DNA of 64,000 nucleotides, from assembly GCA_021286935.1 (NCBI GenBank), contig JAJTBI010000001.1:46114-110113 (forward strand). The letters run 5' to 3'. Origin of the DNA: Geobacteraceae bacterium (GTDB lineage: Bacteria > Desulfobacterota > Desulfuromonadia > Geobacterales > Pseudopelobacteraceae). The notes beneath the pieces are model-generated. The model saw only the letters and a list, made by a program, of their open reading frames with translations. It was not told the DNA's origin and searched no databases. Both the position numbers and the translations under genes were made by a program. Positions 9,047 to 17,147 of the stretch are shown one piece after another. Numbering within the stretch: the stretch's first letter is position 1; every line of letters begins with the position of its first letter.

Positions 9047-9769
9047 TTAAATACTGCTGCGTGTCTGCCAGCTTTTCCAGAGCAGCCAGCAACCCCAGAG
9101 CATGGCGGTCAGCATCAGCAGGCTACCGATGCTGAAAGAAAATCGGGCAAAGAGATGATCATACTGCATCAAATTCAGTTTGGTCAGCAGTACTTCCCAA
9201 TCATGATAATCCTCAACCTCGCTGCCGGTGACGCCACCCAGCAGCATTAACTGGCCGGCACGGGCATCGTTGATATACGGGGATATGTCCAGAAAACTTT
9301 CTCCCAGCCACCAGACGCCGACTGCAGCGCCAAAGGTGTCACGCTGCCAGAGGAAAGTGCCGATGACTATGGCGGGGACGATTAGTTGCCCCAGAGTTCC
9401 TCCCAGTACATGCAGGAAGCGGCCGAAAGGGCTGAAAAAGACGTGGCCGGCCTCATGAAAGACCAGGTTGACGGCATGCAGCAGCCAGCTTGTGTCAGGA
9501 AAATTAAGTATCGGCGTGAAGATCAGTTTTAATCCATACGCCACCAGGACCATCAGTAGAATCGCCCTGATACTGATTACAACGCCATGTTCGCCCGGCT
9601 TTGCATATAAGAACAGTTGCCGGAATACACCATCTTCAGTGGGGCTGGCAGCCTGTTTTTTACGCTGTTCCGCCTGGGCCAGCTTGGCAAAAATTACCCC
9701 GCAGTGGGGGCAACTGCTGGCTGGTGCTGAGAGGATGTGAGAACATTTTGGGCAGATATCCAATTGCAT
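9047..9769 (-). CDS. Zinc-ribbon membrane protein with HEXXH motif
   Basis: 240 residues from the ATG at 9769, which has GAGG 8 bases upstream. The start at 9814 would run into the preceding gene. An N-terminal zinc ribbon has Cys6, Cys9, Cys20 and Cys23 (CPKC and CPHC). A linker follows, then several hydrophobic segments. HEAGH at 105-109 follows a hydrophobic helix and is followed by GRFLHVLGG, which resembles membrane-embedded zinc proteases of the M50 type. Whether it is an active protease is unknown. It is 10 bp behind the MaoC gene and may be co-transcribed with it. Confidence 0.75.
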   Translation of the reverse strand: MQLDICPKCSHILSAPASSCPHCGVIFAKLAQAEQRKKQAASPTEDGVFRQLFLYAKPGEHGVVISIRAILLMVLVAYGLKLIFTPILNFPDTSWLLHAVNLVFHEAGHVFFSPFGRFLHVLGGTLGQLIVPAIVIGTFLWQRDTFGAAVGVWWLGESFLDISPYINDARAGQLMLLGGVTGSEVEDYHDWEVLLTKLNLMQYDHLFARFSFSIGSLLMLTAMLWGCWLLWKSWQTRSSI

Positions 9770-9779
9770 GCCGATTACC

Positions 9780-10256
9780 TCAAGGGTAGACTCTGATGAC
9801 CTGTTCAGCAACACAGGCAGGTTTGTCGTTGCCCTCGATCTCGATAGTCAACAGGTAGATAATCTCAACCCCGTTTCCTGCCATGGCAGCATCCTGTACC
9901 GTAGTATGCGCTCTCAGACGGTCCCCCGGCTTGACCGGGGCCGGGAAGCGGACCTTGTTCAGGCCGTAGTTGACCCGCAGTCGCATGCCGGGATAGTTCT
10001 TCTCAAACTGCCCCGACGCGTTGGCCTGGGTCAGCATTGGTAGCAACGACAGTGTCAGAAAACCGTGGGCAATGGTGCTTTTATACGGTGATTCAACAGC
10101 GGCCCGTTGTGGATCAATGTGAATCCACTGCAGGTCGCCGGTGGCCTGGGCAAAGGCGTCAATCCTGGCCTGATCGATCAACAGCCATTCTCCCACCGCA
10201 ATCTCTAGGCCCTTCTGTTGTTGATAGGATGCCAGAAGCTGTTCTGCTGCAGACAT
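9780..10256 (-). CDS. MaoC family dehydratase
   Basis: 158 residues from the ATG at 10256, with AGGAG 5 bases upstream. The hot-dog fold hydratase motif is visible: the Asp and His of ATGDLQWIHIDP, five residues apart, then SPYKSTIAHGFLTLSLLP, the conserved glycine turn of R-specific enoyl-CoA hydratases. The protein probably hydrates or dehydrates an acyl-CoA or acyl-carrier-bound substrate in the cytoplasm. It resembles the NodN/MaoC branch of about 150-160 residues. Divergent from queF across a 66-80 bp gap. Confidence 0.85.
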   Translation of the reverse strand: MSAAEQLLASYQQQKGLEIAVGEWLLIDQARIDAFAQATGDLQWIHIDPQRAAVESPYKSTIAHGFLTLSLLPMLTQANASGQFEKNYPGMRLRVNYGLNKVRFPAPVKPGDRLRAHTTVQDAAMAGNGVEIIYLLTIEIEGNDKPACVAEQVIRVYP

Positions 10257-10337
10257 GGCTTCTCCTTCCAAATCCTGTGAAATAGATGTATAGAAACAAT
10301 TCTACTCAAGGGAAGCAGCTTTGCAAGGGAGGAATCG

Positions 10338-10772
10338 ATGGAACTGCATGAAGGATTAAAGACACTGGGAGAAGGAAAGGCTACCACCTATAGTTATGAT
10401 GCGCCTGATGCCGGGCTGTTGGAGTGGTTTCCCTCGCCATACGCCAACCCGGAACTGAACCCCTGCGGTTGCACCGGGACGCTGCATATCAGCTGCCCTG
10501 AGTTTACCTGCCTCTGCCCCATGACCGGCCAGCCTGATTTCGGTACGATCATTATTGATTACCAACCGGATCAGCGCTGCGTGGAGAGTAAGAGTCTGAA
10601 GCTCTATCTGGGATCATTCCGGATGCATGGCGAGTTCCATGAGGCCGGTGTCAACCGGATCTGCAATGATCTGGTCAAGCTGATGGATCCGGTCTGGCTA
10701 CGGGTAAAGGGAGAGTTTACGCCACGGGGCGGGATTCCGTTCTGGCCAACGGCAGAGTACCGGAAGGCGTAA
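10338..10772 (+). CDS. queF: NADPH-dependent 7-cyano-7-deazaguanine reductase (type I QueF)
   Basis: 144 residues, the usual length of the short (type I) enzyme. It reduces preQ0 to preQ1 in queuosine synthesis. The catalytic Cys60 and Asp67 lie in [31 protein letters not shown] is the NADPH-binding QueF motif and FTPRGG lies near the C-terminus. The ATG at 10338 follows GGAGG. It is a single-gene unit ended by the terminator at 10794-10819. No preQ1 riboswitch was seen in the short leader. Several extra cysteines (43, 45, 53, 58) are notable. Confidence 0.95.
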   Translation: MELHEGLKTLGEGKATTYSYDAPDAGLLEWFPSPYANPELNPCGCTGTLHISCPEFTCLCPMTGQPDFGTIIIDYQPDQRCVESKSLKLYLGSFRMHGEFHEAGVNRICNDLVKLMDPVWLRVKGEFTPRGGIPFWPTAEYRKA

Positions 10773-10793
10773 GCCTAGTATGAGAAAAGAAAA

Positions 10794-10819
10794 GGGCGAC
10801 TCAAACAGTCGCCCTTTTT
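10794..10819. terminator. Bidirectional intrinsic terminator between queF and the DUF4337 gene
   Basis: GGGCGACT (10794-10801) pairs with AGTCGCCC (10807-10814) around a 5-nt loop. T5 follows on the plus strand, and an A/T tract on the other side serves the converging minus-strand gene. Confidence 0.85.
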
Positions 10820-10825
10820 GCATTT

Positions 10826-11371
10826 TCAATAAAACAGCAGCCACCCATCCAGAAAAAAGAAGATCCAGCCCAGGTTGGCCAGTAGTGCTATGTACCAGAG
10901 GTACTTCTTCTTGGTCAGGCTGGAGAGTGATGACAGCATGATAGCGATCTGCAGAAAGATCAGGGCATAGGCAAAGTTGCCACCCATATCCTGGGCTGTA
11001 TGTTTCCCTTTAGCGATCCCTTCGGCCTTGGCCTTGATCTCTTTCTTCTCACCATCATAGCGCTTGATCTCATCAGCATAGTTCTTAATGGTTTTTTCGT
11101 AATCTGCGGCGACCTCAGGTGTTAATCCCTTTTGTGAACGGTACTGCAGTTCAAGAGCCTGCCTGCTGATCTCAAAGGTATGTCCTTTGATACTTTTGGC
11201 CTGATAATGGGCCCACTGGTCGCTCTCCAACCCCTGGGCCATGATGGCCCGTGATGAAAACTTGCCCATGTACAGGGTGGTCAGGGCTGCTAATACCGCC
11301 ATGATAGCGGTGGACAGGGCCAGCCAATTTTGCCAACGCTCTTTCTCTGCGGCCGTTTCCTTATGAGACAT
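10826..11371 (-). CDS. DUF4337 domain-containing membrane protein
   Basis: 181 residues. One membrane helix follows the charged N-terminus (about 18-36), then MGKFSSRAIMAQGLESDQWAHYQAKSIK, the signature of DUF4337. A helical, charged middle region follows, and two further membrane helices lie near the C-terminus (about 130-180). Function unknown. AGGAGG lies upstream of the ATG at 11371. It is 18 bp behind the TerC gene, so the two are probably co-transcribed. Confidence 0.82.
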   Translation of the reverse strand: MSHKETAAEKERWQNWLALSTAIMAVLAALTTLYMGKFSSRAIMAQGLESDQWAHYQAKSIKGHTFEISRQALELQYRSQKGLTPEVAADYEKTIKNYADEIKRYDGEKKEIKAKAEGIAKGKHTAQDMGGNFAYALIFLQIAIMLSSLSSLTKKKYLWYIALLANLGWIFFFLDGWLLFY

Positions 11372-11389
11372 CTTCTGTCATCCTCCTGT

Positions 11390-12151
11390 TTAATCCAGTT
11401 CGTCTATTTCACCTACCAACTGCTGCCGTAGCTTAACCGGTTTTTCAGCTGTCTTGCGCACCCTGATATTGATCATCTCCACAAAGACCGAGAAGGCCAT
11501 GGCAAAATAAATATACCCTTTGGGGATATGGAATGAGAGCCCATCAGCCACCAGAGCCAGGCCGATCATCAGCAGGAATGACAGCGCCAAGACCTTGATG
11601 GTGGGATGCCGGTCAACAAATTTCCCCACCGCCCCGGCAAAGAACATCATGATCCCCACCGAGATAATCACGGCAGTTACCATTACCCCTAACTGGCTGG
11701 CCATCCCCACTGCCGTGATAACCGAATCCAGTGAAAAGATGATGTCCAGAAACATGATCTGGATCAGGATGCCGTTGAAGGAAGCAGCTCCCTTGCTCCC
11801 ATCTGCCTGGTGTTCTTCCCCTTCAAGCTTGTCATGGATCTCCATGGTGCTTTTAGAAAGCAGAAATAGGCCGCCCACGATCAGGATAATGTCTCGCCCT
11901 GATATGCCGTGCCCCAGAATATGGAAAAACGGGCTGGTCAGTTTCATAATCCAGCTTAGGGAAAAGAGCAGCATCAGGCGGGTGATCATGGCCAGGGAAA
12001 GCCCCATTTTCTGAGCCTTACCACGTTGCTGTTCCGGCAGTTTGCCAGTCAGGATGCTGATAAAGATGATATTGTCGATGCCCAGTACGATCTCAAGGGC
12101 GGTCAGGGTCAAGAGGGCCAGCCAGGCCTGGGGATCGGTCAGCCAATCCAT
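11390..12151 (-). CDS. TerC family integral membrane protein
   Basis: 253 residues with seven or so membrane helices. The family signature is clear: LEIVLGIDNIIFISILTGKLP near the N-terminus and FLDIIFSLDSVITAVGMA in the middle, each with the conserved acidic residue in a helix. TerC proteins are linked to tellurite resistance and to manganese export or metal loading of secreted proteins. The exact substrate cannot be read here. AAAGGA lies 7 bases before the start. First gene of a pair with the DUF4337 gene, 18 bp behind the YkgJ gene. Confidence 0.9.
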   Translation of the reverse strand: MDWLTDPQAWLALLTLTALEIVLGIDNIIFISILTGKLPEQQRGKAQKMGLSLAMITRLMLLFSLSWIMKLTSPFFHILGHGISGRDIILIVGGLFLLSKSTMEIHDKLEGEEHQADGSKGAASFNGILIQIMFLDIIFSLDSVITAVGMASQLGVMVTAVIISVGIMMFFAGAVGKFVDRHPTIKVLALSFLLMIGLALVADGLSFHIPKGYIYFAMAFSVFVEMINIRVRKTAEKPVKLRQQLVGEIDELD

Positions 12152-12169
12152 GGATTAGTCCTTTCAGGG

Positions 12170-12469
12170 TTATTCGGTGCAGGTGAAGCGACGGCAGATT
12201 ATCGGACGGTGGTGGTAAATGCCGCAGCGGTTGCCGACCAAAAATTCACAGCCCAGTTCAATCATCAGATAATAGTGGCCATTCAGGGTAAATTCAAGCC
12301 GCTTTGCCCCTAACTGGTGCAAGGTGGCATACTCTTCGGCAGTCAGTTCAACGCTGGGAAAGCCTTGGCAACAGGAGGCATCGCAGCAGGCGCAGCGTTC
12401 ATTGCCATCTTGCGGATGGTCAAGCAGGATGCCGTGCAGCTTTTTTCGATTACGCTGAAAAAGGGCCAT
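12170..12469 (-). CDS. YkgJ family cysteine cluster protein
   Basis: 99 residues from the ATG at 12469, chosen for AGGAG 7 bases upstream. A longer reading would run through the upstream repeat. Cysteine clusters typical of the family are present: CACCDASCCQGFP near residue 25, the Cys of GCEFLVGNRCGIYHHRP, and CRRFTC at the end. These probably bind zinc or an iron-sulphur cluster. Function unknown. It ends close to the TerC gene. Confidence 0.82.
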   Translation of the reverse strand: MALFQRNRKKLHGILLDHPQDGNERCACCDASCCQGFPSVELTAEEYATLHQLGAKRLEFTLNGHYYLMIELGCEFLVGNRCGIYHHRPIICRRFTCTE

Positions 12470-12493
12470 ATACGTGCTCCTTTTAAATACAGC

Positions 12494-12630
12494 TAAAACG
12501 GCAGTTGCGCACGCGGAGCCGCGGGGCTCGCGGAGAAAACAGAAAATAACCCAGCAGGTGAAGCTATAATCCAGGTGTGCCAAGTTTATTTTACTCTTCG
12601 CGTCTCCTCATCTCCGCGTGAGTTGCTTTT
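12494..12630. repeat. Inverted-repeat intergenic element C behind mqnD
   Basis: About 137 bp whose ends are imperfect inverted copies around CACGCGGAG: the left end is AAAACGGCAGTTGCGCACGC, and the right end in reverse complement is AGAAAAGCAACTCACGCGGAG. It contains repeated CGCGGAG units. It begins exactly at the mqnD stop codon (TAG, 12631-12633), so it lies in the 3' untranslated part of that gene. CGCGGAG-rich repeats of this kind recur in deltaproteobacterial genomes (general knowledge). It is different in sequence from elements A and B. Confidence 0.5.
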
Positions 12631-13464
12631 CTAGATAAATAGAGACTTATCTGAGGTCGGCACGATTCCGGCTTGTTCAGCCCGGCGCAGCAGCTCGGTA
12701 ATGGCTTGCTCTCCCTCCGCACCCAACTGCTGCGAGAAGTCATTGACATACAGCCCGATATGGGCGGCGCAGACCTGTTCGTTCATCTCCTGGGCGTGTT
12801 CACGGATATAGCGGGTCGCTGCCGCAGGGTTGCTGCGGGCATACTCTACCCCGGCAGCCAGGGCCTGTTCAATGGTGCGGATGGTGTCAGCCCCCAGGCT
12901 GCGCTTGGCCACAATGCCGCCCAGCGGGATCGGCAGGCCGGTCTCGTTTTCCCACCACTCACCCAGATCCACCAGCTGATGCAGGCCAAAGCCCTGATAG
13001 GTAAAGCGGGATTCGTGGATGATCACCCCGGCGTCGGCCCTGCCGGTCATAACCGCATCCATGATCTCATGGAACGGCATCTCCAGAAAAGTGGTCAGGC
13101 CGGGGTTGTAGAGCCGCATCAACAGGTGAGCGGTGGTGTAGCGGCCCGGAATGGCAATGGTCCTTCCCTGCAGCGCAGCAGGATCAAGCTGCTCCTTGGC
13201 CACCAGCAGCGGTCCGCAGCCCCGCCCTAGGGCACTGCCTGCCCGCAGCAGGGCATACTGTTCGCGGAAATGTCCCAGGGCGGCGTAGGATACCTTGGTT
13301 ACATCCAGCACGCCCTTGACAGCCAGCTTGTTCAGGGTCTCCACATCCTCCAGCCGCTCGTTGAAGCTGTAGCCGCCGGTATCCACCAGCCCATGCACCA
13401 ACGGGTAGAACATGAAGGTGTCGTTGGGACAGGGGGAGAATCCAAGTGTTAAGGGGTTTTTCAT
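12631..13464 (-). CDS. mqnD: 1,4-dihydroxy-6-naphthoate synthase (menaquinone synthesis)
   Basis: 277 residues. The N-terminus carries SPCPNDTFMFYPLVHG, the signature of MqnD, a periplasmic-binding-protein-like enzyme that cleaves cyclic dehypoxanthine futalosine to 1,4-dihydroxy-6-naphthoate in the futalosine route to menaquinone. VTKVSYAALG, LLRAGSALGRGCGPL and DAGVIIHESRFTYQ are further family blocks. GGAG lies 5 bases before the ATG. The gene stands alone here: mqnA, mqnC and mqnE are not in the window. Confidence 0.92.
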   Translation of the reverse strand: MKNPLTLGFSPCPNDTFMFYPLVHGLVDTGGYSFNERLEDVETLNKLAVKGVLDVTKVSYAALGHFREQYALLRAGSALGRGCGPLLVAKEQLDPAALQGRTIAIPGRYTTAHLLMRLYNPGLTTFLEMPFHEIMDAVMTGRADAGVIIHESRFTYQGFGLHQLVDLGEWWENETGLPIPLGGIVAKRSLGADTIRTIEQALAAGVEYARSNPAAATRYIREHAQEMNEQVCAAHIGLYVNDFSQQLGAEGEQAITELLRRAEQAGIVPTSDKSLFI

Positions 13465-13499
13465 AGCTGCTCCACTGTTTTGGTCTGGGGGTGATGCCG

Positions 13500-14343
13500 T
13501 TAATATTCACAGGTTGCTTTTAATTGTTCGGGAAAATCTTTTGTGAAATGTATGGTTATTTCATTGCTGTCGTTAGGCGCTGCCGGATTTTTCGCAAAGG
13601 GGATTTCTGTGAAATACCCCCCGTTTCTCCCCTGATAGCCGGTGTCATTTGTTACCTGTTTGGATCGGCCATACAGATGGAACGTATAATCACTACCGAA
13701 CAGGTGCTTGCTCCAGCCTGAATCATCCTTGAAGGTAATCCGTATATCCATGGTGAATGCATCGTCAAGCTTCCATTCACGCAGTGGCGAAAGGTCGTAT
13801 GAAAAAGCACTGAGTGAAGTAGCTTGTGATGAAAAAGGGGTATATCCCACCTGTTCTTTCATGGACACTCATTGGTTGCGAATAGTTGACGTTTAGTGTG
13901 TTTATCCCTTTTTTTAGATGTCCTGAGAATGAAACCCTGTAGCTACTGTCAATAGTGTCGCCAAAGTTACGTCTGGGTTTTGGCTTGTTGATTTCTATCG
14001 GTGTACTTACCGTGGAGGCAATGCCGTTTATGGAGGCCTTTGCCGGTTGATTCACCGTAAGAATAAAGTCAAAATTCGCATCAGTCTCGGTGGTGGAAAA
14101 TACCTGGTAGGTTGCTGACGTCTGAACTTCCCTTGTTTGATGGAGTACTTCATTCAGGCTTCCACGGTAGGGGAAGTCGCATGCAAATAGAAGCTCTTCT
14201 TTCATAACGGTAAGGTTTGGGATTGATGTGCGGATCTCGGTTGATCCTTTGAATTCGTTTCTGTAGGGAGCCCGCATATTTGCCGTAGCAATGCTTGAAA
14301 TCACGATTATGAGTGCAAAGGTAAGTAGAACTGTTTTGATCAT
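13500..14343 (-). pseudogene. Frameshifted secreted protein of unknown family
   Basis: Two overlapping reading frames look like one gene. The first (14343 down to 13777) has a clear signal peptide (MIKTVLLTFALIIVISSIATA) and beta-rich sequence up to NTLNVNYSQPMS, then turns into low-quality sequence. The second frame (from about 13868 down to 13500) takes over at the same point with GYTPFSSQATSLSAFSYDLS and ends in a Cys-containing tail ITIHFTKDFPEQLKATCEY. A one-base change near 13865-13875 would join them into about 280 residues. I do not recognise the family. It could be a true pseudogene, a sequencing error, or two genes. The base composition is lower in GC than its neighbours. Confidence 0.6.
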
Positions 14344-14499
14344 CTAGCACGACCTGCTTTCATTGCAGTAGAGGCCTTTGTTTTTGGGTAACGGGGTGTC
14401 CGGTCCATCAGTTTCGTCAGGCCGGTTTTCCGGACGGGGCGGCGTGCAACCGGCTGGTTGAGAATGTCACAGTTTCTCTTCCGATTTTAATCGCTGCGC

Positions 14500-15243
14500 T
14501 TAATGCTTTTTTGTCCCGACAAGCTCTGTCTTCAGGTTAATAATTGCCTTACGACGGTCGTCTCGGAGTGCTGGAACGACATAAAGTTCGTGGAGAACCT
14601 CCGACAACGCAGCGAGGATGATGCGGAGATGTTTAGCACTCCACCCGTCATAAGAATTTTCATGGACCTTTGAGCTTGTCACCTGCTGAATGGTGAGGAG
14701 AGTGTCAAAGAACTCTGCCTCGATTTCTGGGTGCTTGCCCTTCAGTGACTTGATTCTCTCATCGTAGCTCTCTCCATCAGCCTTCTCGAGAATCGCGAGT
14801 TCATAAACGATCTTGCGGGCGCATGCGGACGCACCAGTAAGAAAATTGCTCTTCAAACTTCCTTCTGCTTCTGTAAGAAGTTCCCGCAGAACCTTAGGTA
14901 TACGCTCATCGAGGACAAAGAAAGACGTGGGTACGGAATAGAAAAATGCATTGTCCAAGAACTCACCAGCGTCAATATCGTCATCGACGGCAAAGCGCCA
15001 TCGGTGACCTCCGCTGATAGTCCCAATGTGATTCGTTGGTATCTCATCGAAGGCCAAATGCATCGAGTCATTGCTGCAAGAATGACATCTAACAAAATAT
15101 GCATAACAACGCTTCTTGTCAGTCCAATCGAACTGGATTTTCGCATTAATTGAGTAGGAGACGTGCCGTCTGTTACAGAATGGACAATTATAAATTGTCT
15201 GGTCTACAAAGTACCGTTGATCTAAGTGCGATTGATCTGCCAT
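14500..15243 (-). CDS. DUF4145 domain protein with N-terminal zinc ribbon
   Basis: 247 residues. Four cysteines form a likely zinc ribbon (Cys20, Cys23 in YNCPFC; Cys53, Cys56 in VRCHSC). From about residue 110 the helical DUF4145 pattern appears: LRELLTEAEGSLKSNFLTGA followed by ACARKIVYELAILEK, then a short helix bundle. DUF4145 occurs alone or beside restriction-modification genes; its function is unknown. Here no restriction genes are adjacent. The gene is AT-richer than its neighbours and sits between a broken gene and a perfect 30-bp palindrome, which suggests acquired DNA. AAGGAAA lies before the ATG. Confidence 0.72.
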   Translation of the reverse strand: MADQSHLDQRYFVDQTIYNCPFCNRRHVSYSINAKIQFDWTDKKRCYAYFVRCHSCSNDSMHLAFDEIPTNHIGTISGGHRWRFAVDDDIDAGEFLDNAFFYSVPTSFFVLDERIPKVLRELLTEAEGSLKSNFLTGASACARKIVYELAILEKADGESYDERIKSLKGKHPEIEAEFFDTLLTIQQVTSSKVHENSYDGWSAKHLRIILAALSEVLHELYVVPALRDDRRKAIINLKTELVGTKKH

Positions 15244-15280
15244 TTATTTTCCTTTCTGTCTTTGATGCTCAACTCGTTAT

Positions 15281-15310
15281 TGGGCGGTTCACGCGCGCGT
15301 GAACCGCCCA
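15281..15310. repeat. Perfect 30-bp palindrome upstream of the DUF4145 gene
   Basis: Positions 15281-15295 are the exact reverse complement of 15296-15310, centred on a CGCGCG core. There is no U-run on either side, so it is not a standard terminator, although it lies 18 bp behind the yaiI stop. It could act as a factor-independent hairpin, a protein-binding site or a recombination remnant. Confidence 0.75.
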
Positions 15311-15328
15311 TCCCACCAAACGGAGCCG

Positions 15329-15802
15329 TTATCCCGTGGTCTTAGGCTTCGTCTCCCGCACCATCCGGGTCAGCACCCGATCCAGTGATGAGGCAAAGCG
15401 CTGGCGGTCGGTCATGCCGAACTGGGCCGGGCCGCCCTGTACCAGTCCTTCGGTCCGCAGGGATTGCATCAGGTCACGCATGGAGAGCCGTTCTCCCACA
15501 TTGTCTTCAATGTATAACTCACCCCGCGGGTCAATCCCGGTTGCCCCTTTGGCCACAATCCTGGCTGCCAGCGGGATATCAGCGGTAATCACCAAATCCT
15601 GGGCAGTTGCCTGCTCTGCAATATAGTCATCAGCAACATCAGGCCCGGCATCAACCACCACCGAGCTGACCAGGCGGGAGTGGTGCTTGGAGAGCGGCTT
15701 GTTGGCCACCAGCATGACCGGTAGGTTCAATCGTTCCGAGGCCCGGAAGACGATCTCTTTGATCACCCGCGGGCAGGCATCGGCATCAATCCAGATCGTC
15801 AT
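15329..15802 (-). CDS. YaiI/YqxD family protein (DUF188)
   Basis: 157 residues, the normal length. [22 protein letters not shown] at the N-terminus, [20 protein letters not shown] in the middle and [16 protein letters not shown] are the conserved blocks with Asp residues of a PIN-like nuclease fold. The function is unproven. It overlaps the aminopeptidase gene by 4 bp (ATGA), so the two are translationally coupled. Confidence 0.93.
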   Translation of the reverse strand: MTIWIDADACPRVIKEIVFRASERLNLPVMLVANKPLSKHHSRLVSSVVVDAGPDVADDYIAEQATAQDLVITADIPLAARIVAKGATGIDPRGELYIEDNVGERLSMRDLMQSLRTEGLVQGGPAQFGMTDRQRFASSLDRVLTRMVRETKPKTTG

Positions 15803-16929
15803 AGTTGCAGTTGCCCGTTATCAATGATGATCTCCTGGCTGCCGTCCGGCATGATCAGGGTCAGGGTGGGCTGGTAAAAGACATAGTCCTCATGGAACGG
15901 CGCTGCCACGGTGCCGCCGAAGCCGGTATTGTCACCCAGGGCCAGATGGATGGTGCCCAGGATCTTTTCCGCCTCCAGGACATTGTCCGGTCGGCTGGCC
16001 TTATCATTGGTGCCGATCCCCAGCTCTGCCAGGTTGCGGCAGTTGGGGTTTTCAGCAAACTTGGCCTCCAGGCGCTGCCGCAGCGGGTCGTCCCCCTCAA
16101 TCCGTACTACCTTGCCATCGCTGATAGTCAAGGTCAGCGGGCTTTGCAGTTTGGCGGTCGGTCCCCATTCAATCACCATGGTGCCGTGACTTTCTCCTTC
16201 CAGTGGTGCCAGATAGGCCTCGCCAGCCGGCAGGTTGCCAAAGGCGCCGTCAGCGGTCAGCAGGCCGTCATCCCCTTCAGCATGGCGGCCTTTTTTACAG
16301 ATATGCATGGCCGTGCCGTTGGGACATTCCAGATGCACCCACTCGGCCCGGTTGACCGCCTCCACCAGGCGATTGGTCCGTGCAGCCAGGGCATGCCAGT
16401 CTACGGTCATGGAGGTGGCGAACATATCTGGATCAAAATGGGGCAGGGAGGCAAAGCGTGCCCCGGCATGGCAGGCCAGCTTGCGGAAGTTAGTGTGGCT
16501 GGTGGAGTTGTTGGACAGGGCGATGATGATATCGGCCACGGCATCTTTAGCGGCCGCTACAATGGTGCGAGCCCGCTCCAGTCCAGCAGGGTCAATGCTC
16601 TTTTCAAGCAAAGGCCCCATCAGGCCGGTGGTCTCAAACTGTTCGATGATGGTCTCACCAAACACGGCAGACCAGAGTGCCAGGGGAGGCTCTGCACCGG
16701 ATGCCGGGGTGGCGGGGAAATCCACAAAGGATGCGTTGCTATACTGCTGTCCGGCAAAAGCAGCCAGTTCCCGGGCTGTGGCATGCAGCCGGGTGCGACG
16801 GTTACGGTCATCCTCGCTGATGCTTTCGTTGCTGCGGATCAGGTCGCTGAAGACCAGAATCCGTTCGCCTGGGCGGTAGCCCATGTTGATGGAAAAGAGT
16901 GCTATGAATGAGGGGTGATAGGTCTGCAT
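15799..16929 (-). CDS. Putative M29-type aminopeptidase
   Basis: 376 residues from the ATG at 16929, which has AGGAG 6 bases upstream. A longer frame up to 17055 has no ribosome site and would overlap promoter sequence. Elements of the M29 (thermophilic aminopeptidase) metal site can be seen: Glu in [10 protein letters not shown], Glu in LAELGIGTN, His in [12 protein letters not shown], and His/Asp/Tyr in PFHEDYVF. These enzymes remove N-terminal amino acids using two divalent metals. The N-terminal half with its phosphorylase-like fold is present. It overlaps yaiI by 4 bp and is divergent from sfrB. Confidence 0.78.
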   Translation of the reverse strand: MQTYHPSFIALFSINMGYRPGERILVFSDLIRSNESISEDDRNRRTRLHATARELAAFAGQQYSNASFVDFPATPASGAEPPLALWSAVFGETIIEQFETTGLMGPLLEKSIDPAGLERARTIVAAAKDAVADIIIALSNNSTSHTNFRKLACHAGARFASLPHFDPDMFATSMTVDWHALAARTNRLVEAVNRAEWVHLECPNGTAMHICKKGRHAEGDDGLLTADGAFGNLPAGEAYLAPLEGESHGTMVIEWGPTAKLQSPLTLTISDGKVVRIEGDDPLRQRLEAKFAENPNCRNLAELGIGTNDKASRPDNVLEAEKILGTIHLALGDNTGFGGTVAAPFHEDYVFYQPTLTLIMPDGSQEIIIDNGQLQL

Positions 16930-17054
16930 CGTTGGCTCCTTTAAGAAAGTAACCGGTACTGTAGCATAAATTTTGCCGTGTGGAGTCGCTGACAGTCTGA
17001 AGGTTAAAATATTTTTTCCCTTGATTTCAGCGGAATGTCTATGGTAATCAGGCA

Positions 17055-17069
17055 TACTGTATACAATTT
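17055..17069. promoter_or_regulatory. Candidate operator with TGTATACA core upstream of sfrB
   Basis: TACTGTATACAATTT carries the 8-bp palindrome TGTATACA. The 13-base string CTGTATACAATTT is repeated exactly at 8957-8969 upstream of nifH. The site lies about 80 bp before the sfrB start, within the likely core promoter. The regulator is unknown. GntR-type repressors often use palindromes of this kind. Confidence 0.4.
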
Positions 17070-17147
17070 GCGGACGGCATTTTGTCTGTCAAAATAACTA
17101 CTTAACGTATCGAAAATATTGGGTTTTGTCGTAAACCGGAGGTGGCT

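Noticed and set aside
12565..12590. Sigma-54-like TTGGCACACC on the minus strand inside element C
   Set aside because: The GC doublet at the -12 position is missing.
15260..15328. Possible integron attC site around the 30-bp palindrome
   Set aside because: The GTTRRRY and RYYYAAC core sites are not present in the right places, and no integrase gene is in the window.
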